Under the pieces are notes generated by a model. The model was given only the letters and a program-made list of their open reading frames with translations. It had not been told where the DNA came from and did no database searches. Both the position numbers and the translations under genes were made by a program. A stretch of 12,154 bases of DNA from Rhizobium sp. LCM 4573 (GTDB taxonomy: Bacteria > Pseudomonadota > Alphaproteobacteria > Rhizobiales > Rhizobiaceae). Of this stretch, positions 7,172 to 12,154 are shown in pieces (positions within the stretch are counted from its first letter, which is position 1; each line of letters starts with the position of its first letter). The stretch is taken from assembly GCF_001854865.1 (NCBI RefSeq), contig NZ_MDDW01000001.1, positions 282,118 to 294,271 of the forward strand, written 5' to 3'.

Positions 7172-7182
7172 GTTCATTAACT

Positions 7183-7197
7183 TGACTAAATTTGTCA
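7183..7197. promoter_or_regulatory. Iron-responsive operator (RirA-box, TGA-N9-TCA)
   Basis: TGACTAAATTTGTCA fits the rhizobial IRO consensus TGA-N9-TCA exactly. RirA, the Rrf2-type Fe-S iron repressor, is known to control haem and siderophore uptake genes including shmR in S. meliloti. The site sits just upstream of the predicted shmR promoter and 100 bp upstream of fhs. The motif is short, so position and gene content carry the call. Confidence 0.6.
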
Positions 7198-7206
7198 GAT
7201 TCAAAC

Positions 7207-7234
7207 TTGACTGAAACACCCAAGATTATTTAAC
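7207..7234 (+). promoter_or_regulatory. Possible shmR promoter
   Basis: TTGACT (7207-7212) and TTTAAC (7229-7234), 16 bp apart, would start transcription near 7241. The -10 is weak, as expected of a promoter needing an activator. It lies 10 bp downstream of the iron operator. A second TTGACT at 7182 lies inside the operator but has no -10 at a proper distance. Confidence 0.35.
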
Positions 7235-7241
7235 TCCCGAA

Positions 7242-7270
7242 ACTGTCTCCCGCTTCAGCGGAAAGACAGT
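7242..7270 (+). promoter_or_regulatory. Hairpin in the shmR 5' leader
   Basis: ACTGTCT (7242-7248) pairs with AGACAGT (7264-7270). Inside it CCGC pairs with GCGG around a TTCA loop, with a small 1x2 internal loop between. If transcription starts near 7241 this is the 5' end of the mRNA. It could stabilise the transcript, or as DNA be a binding site. No T tract, so not a terminator. Confidence 0.4.
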
Positions 7271-7332
7271 CGAAACTGCGTGCCATGCGGCATCCTGCGA
7301 AGCTGGCACTATCCATTGAATTTGAGGGTCTA

Positions 7333-9627
7333 ATGGGCTGGGGATTATCACCGCGCGCGCGCCTGCTGAACGGAACGGCTGTTGTCGTCCTGCTATCCGT
7401 CTCGGGTTCCGCCATCGCGCAACAGGCAACCACGAACGAGGCACCCGCTGCTCAGGGTACTGTTCTCGAAACGATCACTGTCCAGGCAGCGAAGCAGGGC
7501 CGCGTCGCGGCCGCGCCGCAGACCCAGACGACCGAGCGCCCAAAGCTCGAGCAGCGCATGGTCACGGACTTCAAGGATTTCGCCCGGCGCGTCGATGCCG
7601 GTGTGAACTTCAACAACAACACCAACAGCATCAACATCCGCGGCCTGCAGGACAACCGGGTTCTGACCACCATCGACGGAATCCGTCTCCCTTGGCTGAC
7701 GGATCCGCGTAGCAGCGCTCAAGGCGGCGTAAACTCGTTCGATTTCGATAGTCTCTCGGCGGTGGACATCACCAAGGGCGCCGATTCCAGCCGCTTCGGT
7801 TCCGGCGCGCTCGGCGGCGTCGTCGAATTGCGCACGCTCAATCCGGAAGACCTGATCGAAGACGGCAAATCCTATGGCGCGCTGGCCAAGACGACCTATG
7901 ACAGCGCCGACCAGAGTGTGGGCGGCAATGCTGCGGTCGCCGGTCACTTCAACGATAGCTGGCTCCTCGTCCAGGGCGGCTACAAGAAGGGCCACGAGAT
8001 GGACAACAAGGGCGAGATTGGCGGTTACGGTGCGACCCGAACGGAAGCCAACCCCGCCGATTTCGTACAGAAGAATCTGCTCGTCAAATTCCACCAATAC
8101 CTCGAAGGCGGTCACCGCTTCGGCCTTACCGGCGAAATGTACGATCGCGATGAAGACATCGACAACATGCGCGGCTCGACGAGCAGCTATCGGGCCGGCT
8201 CTCTCAAAAGCGGCGAAGACGTCAACCGCAAGCGCATTTCCGGCTCCTATGACTTCATCTCGCCGGATGGCACCGATTGGGTCGATCAGGCAAGCATCAC
8301 CGCCTATTGGCAGAAGGAGCGCCTGAACAACACGACCGACGGTTTCCGCCTGGCCAACCCGGCATACGCGCGCATTCCACGCGCGGCGGCCCTCTACTAC
8401 CTGCTACCCACCGGCGTTTACAAACGCGACAACATGCTGGAACAAACCTCCTACGGCATCACCGGTAACGCTTCCAAGGAAGTCGAGCTTGGCGGCGTTG
8501 CGCACGAATTCCGCTTCGGCGGCGAGCTTTACTGGCAGGACACCCACCAATATTCCTGGGGGCAGGATAATTGCCCGGATGTCGACTGGTCGACCATTCC
8601 GATGCCTTTCGGTCCGCAAGCCTGCCGCATGCTGCATTCGAACGCATCCGACATGCCGGATGTCGATAGCGTTGCCTTCGGCTTCTATGTGGAAGACGAC
8701 ATCAAGTTCATGGATGATCGCCTGACGATCACTCCCGGCGTCCGCTTCGATTGGTATAAGCACGATCCGAAATCCACGGCCGCCTACGAGGACAGCCCGA
8801 ACTTCGATACCGCCTACCTGCAGTCGACCGACGATTTCGGCGTCTCCCCCAAGCTTCGCGCCTCGTGGAAGGCAACCCCTGAACTGGAGCTCTACGCCCA
8901 ATACGCACGGGGCTTCCGCGCACCGACCGTGCTGGAACTTTACCAGAACTACGGCGCACCGGGTTCCTACGCCCGTGTCGGCAATCCGGAGCTTGAGACC
9001 GAGACCAGCAACGGCTTTGAAATCGGCGCGCGCTATGCGGCGACCGACTATGCCGTCTCGGCCACTGTCTTCAACAACTACTACCGCAACTTCATCGACA
9101 CGGTGATGCTCGCTCCTCCCGGCGGCGAATATCCGATCGGCGGCGTGACCGGTTACGACAATCTCGATCGCGTGCAGATCTATGGCATCGAACTCAGCGG
9201 CGAGTGGCGTTTCCAGGAGAATTGGCGCACCTGGGGTTCGCTCGCCTGGACCCATGGCAAGAACACGGATACGGATGAATATCTGAACTCCGTGGCGCCG
9301 CTGCGTGCCATCGTCGGGCTAGGCTATTTCACCGAGACCTGGGGAACCGACGTATCGCTGACCATGGCGGGCGCCCGAAACAAGGTGAGCGGCACGGGCT
9401 TCAAGGCTCCCGGCTACGGCATCGTCGACGCCACCATCTGGTGGGCGCCCGAACGGATCGGCGATATCGACGTCTCCGGCCTCAAGATCCAGGCCGGCGT
9501 CTTCAACATCTTCGACAAGAAGTATTGGGACGCCGTCAGCGTGCCGGACGGCACCTCGCTTGCAAGCCGCGATTTCTACAGCGAAGCCGGACGCTCCTTC
9601 CGCGTGTCCATCACAAAGAAGTTCTAA
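7333..9627 (+). CDS. shmR: TonB-dependent haem/haemoprotein outer-membrane receptor, ShmR-like
   Basis: 764-residue outer-membrane receptor that brings haem into the periplasm using TonB-ExbBD energy. Signal peptide 1-29 or 30 (ends SAIA-QQ), TonB-box-like LETITVQA (45-52), plug about 75-170 with INIRGLQDNRVLTTIDGIR and SSRFGSGALGGVVELRT, then a 22-strand barrel ending in Phe (SITKKF). The haem-receptor signatures are present: FRAP (528-531) and NPEL (551-554, usually NPNL). Two Cys (414, 431) in one predicted external loop may form a disulfide. No His lies in the plug or between FRAP and NPEL, unlike Yersinia HemR. Start ATG 7333 has GAGGG four bases upstream; ATG 7285 lacks an SD and would put 16 residues before the signal peptide. 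Regulated by iron, judging by the operator upstream. Terminated at 9650-9680. No haem ABC transporter is adjacent. Confidence 0.93.
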   Translation: MGWGLSPRARLLNGTAVVVLLSVSGSAIAQQATTNEAPAAQGTVLETITVQAAKQGRVAAAPQTQTTERPKLEQRMVTDFKDFARRVDAGVNFNNNTNSINIRGLQDNRVLTTIDGIRLPWLTDPRSSAQGGVNSFDFDSLSAVDITKGADSSRFGSGALGGVVELRTLNPEDLIEDGKSYGALAKTTYDSADQSVGGNAAVAGHFNDSWLLVQGGYKKGHEMDNKGEIGGYGATRTEANPADFVQKNLLVKFHQYLEGGHRFGLTGEMYDRDEDIDNMRGSTSSYRAGSLKSGEDVNRKRISGSYDFISPDGTDWVDQASITAYWQKERLNNTTDGFRLANPAYARIPRAAALYYLLPTGVYKRDNMLEQTSYGITGNASKEVELGGVAHEFRFGGELYWQDTHQYSWGQDNCPDVDWSTIPMPFGPQACRMLHSNASDMPDVDSVAFGFYVEDDIKFMDDRLTITPGVRFDWYKHDPKSTAAYEDSPNFDTAYLQSTDDFGVSPKLRASWKATPELELYAQYARGFRAPTVLELYQNYGAPGSYARVGNPELETETSNGFEIGARYAATDYAVSATVFNNYYRNFIDTVMLAPPGGEYPIGGVTGYDNLDRVQIYGIELSGEWRFQENWRTWGSLAWTHGKNTDTDEYLNSVAPLRAIVGLGYFTETWGTDVSLTMAGARNKVSGTGFKAPGYGIVDATIWWAPERIGDIDVSGLKIQAGVFNIFDKKYWDAVSVPDGTSLASRDFYSEAGRSFRVSITKKF

Positions 9628-9649
9628 GCATCCTCTTCGTACAAAGCCG

Positions 9650-9680
9650 AACGCCGCATCTCCTCCGATGCGGCGTTTTG
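9650..9680 (+). terminator. Intrinsic terminator of shmR
   Basis: Arms AACGCCGCATC (9650-9660) and GATGCGGCGTT (9667-9677) are fully complementary with a 6-nt loop and run into TTTTG. Located 22 bp after the shmR stop. Confidence 0.85.
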
Positions 9681-9773
9681 CGTTGCCGACAGCGTCTTGC
9701 CCCCGTCACGATCGGCGATTAAGAGGCTGCGGCCCCGAAAAGAGGGTTGGATGACGTCAACAAGGGAAAATCC

Positions 9774-10295
9774 ATGAAATCGCTGGAACTGCTGATCGAG
9801 AAGATCATTCTTTCAAGCCGCTGGATTCTTGTCGCCTTCTATCTCGGCCTGGTGGCGGCGCTGGCCGTCTATGCGCTGTCCTTCGCGCTGAAATTCGTGA
9901 AGGTGGCGCAAAATGTCTTCACGGCCGACGAGGCCGACATGATCCTGGCCATGCTCGGCCTCATCGATGCCGCGCTGGTGGCCAGCCTCATCGTGATGGT
10001 GATGATCTCGGGATACGAGAACTTCGTCAGCCGTTTCGATGAAACGGAAGCGGACGTTTCCTTCCTCGGCAAGCTCGATGCCGGCAGCCTCAAGATCAAG
10101 GTTGCCTCCTCGATCGTTGCTATCTCCTCGATCCACCTGCTGCAGATCTTCCTCAATGCCAACCAGTACAGCGATGCGAAGCTGATGTGGTACACCATCA
10201 TTCATCTCGCCTTCGTGGTTTCCGCCGTCATGCTCGGCTGGCTGGAACAGATCATGGCGAAGACGAAGGGTAGCAAGGACGCCGGCAAGATCTAG
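9774..10295 (+). CDS. UPF0114 (YqhA/TIGR00645-like) inner-membrane protein
   Basis: 173-residue protein with four predicted membrane spans (about 17-40, 54-78, 108-128, 136-158) and short hydrophilic ends (Lys-rich tail). The SGYENFVSRF motif (79-88) after TM2, and the length, match the UPF0114 family, whose E. coli member is YqhA. Function of the family is unknown; charged residues at membrane edges suggest an ion or small-molecule role, but nothing more can be said. Start ATG 9774 has AAGGGA six bases upstream; the in-frame TTG at 9747 adds nine residues without an SD at proper spacing. It sits alone between two intrinsic terminators, so it has its own transcript. No clear promoter hexamers were found in the 93 bp before it. 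Confidence 0.88.
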   Translation: MKSLELLIEKIILSSRWILVAFYLGLVAALAVYALSFALKFVKVAQNVFTADEADMILAMLGLIDAALVASLIVMVMISGYENFVSRFDETEADVSFLGKLDAGSLKIKVASSIVAISSIHLLQIFLNANQYSDAKLMWYTIIHLAFVVSAVMLGWLEQIMAKTKGSKDAGKI

Positions 10296-10321
10296 CTTCG
10301 CATTCTTTCTAAAAAAGCTGC

Positions 10322-10349
10322 AAAGCCCGGCCATGCCGGGCTTTCTTTT
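10322..10349 (+). terminator. Intrinsic terminator after the UPF0114 gene
   Basis: Perfect 10-bp stem AAAGCCCGGC/GCCGGGCTTT with a CAT loop, followed by CTTTTG. 26 bp after the stop codon; preceded by an A-rich run. Confidence 0.92.
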
Positions 10350-10427
10350 GCCTTCCTGCCTCCTCCGAAGGTGAATGAAACGGAAGACGACCTGGACGAT
10401 CCCCAACCTGTCCGCGGCCGCTCAAAG

Positions 10428-10519
10428 GTGATTATTTATCACAATCTCGTGGAGCCTGCAGCTCCAAGGTAAATTCCGCTGGCTATCGGGGGCAAATGAT
10501 ATATTTGTTAAGGATAACA
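10428..10519. promoter_or_regulatory. Three perfect dyads in the AT-rich region upstream of the LuxR gene
   Basis: GTGAT-N5-ATCAC (10428-10442), TGGAGC-N5-GCTCCA (10450-10466) and TGTTA-N4-TAACA (10506-10519) are each perfect inverted repeats. The region is notably AT-rich for this window, so promoter and operator function is likely. The middle dyad has the spacing of a small LuxR-type or helix-turn-helix site and could be autoregulatory; the first has CRP-like GTGA/TCAC halves but with a 7-bp gap. No convincing -35/-10 pair was found. The bases 10350-10427 hold nothing recognisable. Confidence 0.4.
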
Positions 10520-10544
10520 TAAATGCATATCAGTTTTAGGCTAG

Positions 10545-11264
10545 ATGATATCCCTCGAACGGCAGACGATCCTCAGCAGCGAGATTTCCGCTGCCGACTC
10601 CCGGGTCGGCATACTTGCTGCTTTGAAGCGGATAGCTTTTGAATTCTCGTTCGATCACGTAACGGTATTCAAGGCGCCGCGCCGTGATGAGATGCTGTTG
10701 TCTCCGCTGCTCATCGAGACGAACCTGCCGGAAGATTATCTGAAGGAATTCGACCGCCAGCGCCTGCTGCGCCGGTCGCCGGCGGTGCGCAGGCTCACAG
10801 AATCCGGCGTCCCCTTCTGCTGGTCGATCGACGAGAAGAACGATGATCTCGCCGTTCCCGAGCCGATAGTCGAGCTGCAGCGCCGCTTCCACATGCCCAC
10901 TCATCTCGCAATGGGGCTGACCTCGGTGGACGGCGAGCGCTTCGCGCTTCATTTCGCCGGGTCGCGCCACCTCCCGAGGCAGGTGGAAATCAACGAGCTC
11001 ACCATGCTCTCCCTGCAGGCCTTCGACGTTTTCGACCGGATTCGCCGCAGCAGCCGCGCGAATGTTTCGGGCCTGTTGAGCAGCCGCGAACTCGAAGTCG
11101 TCCGCTGGACTGCGCAAGGAAAGACCTCCGTGGAGATCGGCCGCATCCTGTCGCTCTCCGACCATACGGTAAATGCCTATATGACCAATGCGATCAAGAA
11201 GATGGATTGCGTGAATCGCACGCAATTGGTAGCAAAGGCGATCAGGTTGAAACTGATCGTATAA
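10545..11264 (+). CDS. LuxR-type transcriptional regulator with autoinducer-binding-like domain (LuxR solo)
   Basis: 239-residue regulator. Residues about 20-165 form an autoinducer-binding-like domain; 178-235 is the LuxR/GerE helix-turn-helix (LSSRELEVVRWTAQGKTSVEIGRILSLSDHTVNAYM). Against TraR-type receptors the ligand site is altered: Y65 for Trp57, F69 for Tyr61, S78-P79 for Asp70-Pro71, while W93 matches Trp85. Without the Asp that holds the acyl-homoserine lactone amide, a classic AHL ligand is unlikely; another ligand or none is inferred. No luxI-type synthase is in the window. ATG 10545 has only a weak AGG upstream, but homology starts there. The PAS gene follows 42 bp on with no terminator between, suggesting one transcript. 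Target genes unknown. Confidence 0.9.
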   Translation: MISLERQTILSSEISAADSRVGILAALKRIAFEFSFDHVTVFKAPRRDEMLLSPLLIETNLPEDYLKEFDRQRLLRRSPAVRRLTESGVPFCWSIDEKNDDLAVPEPIVELQRRFHMPTHLAMGLTSVDGERFALHFAGSRHLPRQVEINELTMLSLQAFDVFDRIRRSSRANVSGLLSSRELEVVRWTAQGKTSVEIGRILSLSDHTVNAYMTNAIKKMDCVNRTQLVAKAIRLKLIV

Positions 11265-11277
11265 GGATTGGGGACAG

Positions 11278-11303
11278 TATATCCCCATCCAGTGGGGAGA
11301 TAT
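11278..11303 (+). promoter_or_regulatory. Hairpin covering the SD of the PAS gene
   Basis: CCCC (11283-11286) pairs with GGGG (11294-11297), and ATAT (11279-11282) with ATAT (11300-11303) across an AG bulge; loop of 7 nt. The paired GGGG is the proposed SD of TTG 11307. A ribosome finishing the LuxR gene at 11264 would sit close to the hairpin. Structure is short and may be fortuitous. Confidence 0.3.
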
Positions 11304-11306
11304 CGA

Positions 11307-11774
11307 TTGCCGTTATGGCTTGAATTCACCCGGGGAACAAAGAACAGACAGAATGAAGCCGTAGGTTTGAGCGATGCGGAGGTTGTGGAACTTGCCACGG
11401 CCTTCCGGCCGTTCGGCTTCTGGCGCTTCGATATCGATAGCGGCCACCTCTTCGGCTCCGAGGACGTCAGCCATATCTTCGGTCTCGATCCGCATGACGG
11501 CCCGATGAATCTCGTGGCCGTCGGCGCCCGCATCCATCCAGACGACATGCCGCTCCTGATGGAAACCTTCGAGCGTGCGAGCGCCGGGCGGCTGACCTAC
11601 CACAACATCTACCGGGTCAGGAACAATGCGGACGGATACAAGTACGTCCGCACGGTCGGCAAGTTCCGCGAAAAGCCCGGCACGGCCGGAGAGGTCGTCG
11701 GCATCACCTACGAATTCTTCGAGCGGCGGCCGGGGGTCAGTTTTTTCCTGGATGACGCGCCGGTGGATGATTGA
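11307..11774 (+). CDS. Small single-PAS-domain protein
   Basis: 155 residues with one PAS fold of the PAS_3 kind (about 35-137): AFRPFGFWRFDIDSG, then SEDVSHIFGLDP, then ARIHPDDMPLLMETFERASAG, then YRVRNNADGYKYVRTVGKF and EVVGITYEF. No kinase, GGDEF or DNA-binding domain follows, so it would sense a ligand or redox state, or bind a partner. There is no in-frame ATG before the domain. TTG 11307 is chosen because GGGGAG ends 7 nt before it; TTG 11268, right after the LuxR stop, is an alternative that adds 13 residues. The SD is part of a predicted hairpin, so translation may be coupled to the LuxR gene. Probably co-transcribed with it and functionally linked. The C-terminus converges with the DUF2333-like gene. 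Confidence 0.8.
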   Translation: MPLWLEFTRGTKNRQNEAVGLSDAEVVELATAFRPFGFWRFDIDSGHLFGSEDVSHIFGLDPHDGPMNLVAVGARIHPDDMPLLMETFERASAGRLTYHNIYRVRNNADGYKYVRTVGKFREKPGTAGEVVGITYEFFERRPGVSFFLDDAPVDD

Positions 11775-11825
11775 GCGGGCGCCGGGTCCGGATGCGACAC
11801 GCACTTCGAACCCGGCTCCGCCAGT

Positions 11826-12154
11826 CTATCGATCCAGGACGGAGCGCACTTCCACCAAGTTCGACCGCGCGCGCAGGATGTAGAAGCCCATCGTGGCCAG
11901 ATGCGTCGGCATGATCCAGCCGTCTTCCCGGCCGTTCGAGATAATCGCCGGCTGGATGCGCAGCGCCGCCTGGAACTGCGCCAGCGTCTCGGTCCAAAGC
12001 GGGCCGAGATTACGCTCGCGAATGACCTGGCTGAAATCGGCGCCCGCCGCTGAAAGCACCGCGTAATACCCGTAAAGCTGGCCGTAGGCGAACCAGAAGC
12101 GGTCGTCGGCGCGGGTGTCGAACCAGCCGGCATTGTAGTGCTCGGAGCGCTCTC
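11826..12154 (-). CDS. DUF2333-like protein, C-terminal part (5' end beyond window)
   Basis: The minus-strand frame is open from the right edge to TAG at 11828-11826, giving the last 108 residues or so. It contains ERSEHYNAGWFDTRADDRFW, FAYGQLYGYYAVLSAAGADF, LGPLWTETLAQFQAALRIQP and MPTHLATMGFYILRARSNLVEVRSVLDR. The NAGWFDTRADDRFWFAYGQLYGYY pattern resembles DUF2333 proteins of rhizobia and pseudomonads, envelope-associated and uncharacterised. No function can be assigned. It converges on the PAS gene with a 51-bp gap containing a 7-bp GCCGGGT/ACCCGGC dyad but no T tract. Reading frame and codon use are convincing; the family name is from memory. Confidence 0.75.
   Translation of the reverse strand, partial: ERSEHYNAGWFDTRADDRFWFAYGQLYGYYAVLSAAGADFSQVIRERNLGPLWTETLAQFQAALRIQPAIISNGREDGWIMPTHLATMGFYILRARSNLVEVRSVLDR

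Noticed and set aside
7083..7223. N-terminal extension of fhs to 7223
   Set aside because: No family likeness, no SD, and it would code through the iron operator; ATG 7082 has GGAGGG at ideal spacing.
7285..7332. Upstream ATG for shmR at 7285
   Set aside because: No SD, and the extra residues precede a normal signal peptide; ATG 7333 has GAGGG.
11781..11816. GCCGGGT/ACCCGGC dyad between the PAS and DUF2333-like genes as a bidirectional terminator
   Set aside because: 22-nt loop, only 7 bp, and no T tract on either side.
1..12154. CRISPR array, tRNA/rRNA genes, insertion sequence or prophage genes
   Set aside because: No regularly spaced direct repeats, no cloverleaf or rRNA-like sequence, and no transposase, integrase or phage frames were seen; the only repeats are the three REP-like copies.

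Overview
The window reads as chromosomal DNA of an alphaproteobacterium in the Rhizobiaceae, close to Sinorhizobium/Ensifer, Rhizobium or Shinella. The grounds are a fused trpE(G) anthranilate synthase preceded by a Trp-rich leader peptide and attenuator, a ShmR-type haem receptor with a RirA-type operator upstream, high GC, and rhizobial palindromic repeats. From memory, S. meliloti also carries an Mn exporter (SmYiiP), trpE(G) and shmR as near neighbours (consecutive locus numbers). The order here would be the same backbone with extra genes inserted.

Layout. (1) 1-3770, minus strand: trpL leader and attenuator, then trpE(G), then a GNAT acetyltransferase 4 bp downstream, then a CDF metal exporter of the EmfA/SmYiiP type that runs off the left edge. 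The CDF gene has its own promoter-like sequence, followed by a near-perfect 20-bp hairpin. (2) 3851-4732, plus strand: an exported extensin-like protein with a LAS-type peptidase signature, divergent from trpL. (3) 4741-5349: three REP-like palindromes framing a small DUF559 nuclease gene. The repeats supply its ribosome-binding site and its stop codon, and the gene is interrupted by one TGA where a conserved Trp codon is expected. (4) 5403-7082, minus strand: formate-tetrahydrofolate ligase (fhs). (5) 7083-7332: a divergent regulatory region with an iron-responsive operator and several dyads. (6) 7333-9627, plus strand: TonB-dependent haem receptor (shmR) with a terminator. (7) 9774-10295: a UPF0114/YqhA-like membrane protein with a terminator. 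(8) 10545-11774: a LuxR-type regulator followed by a small PAS protein. (9) 11826-12154, minus strand: the C-terminal part of a DUF2333-like protein.

Most of the window is ordinary core metabolism and metal homeostasis: tryptophan and one-carbon metabolism, haem uptake and Mn/Fe efflux. The least ordinary part is the REP-framed DUF559 unit. It is built like a REPtron (a REP-flanked REP-associated transposase) but carries a nuclease-fold gene instead of a tyrosine transposase. Secondary points of interest are the near-leaderless trpL, the hairpin at the start of the CDF transcript, the haem receptor without the canonical axial histidines, and the LuxR-PAS pair whose LuxR lacks the acyl-homoserine-lactone-binding Asp.
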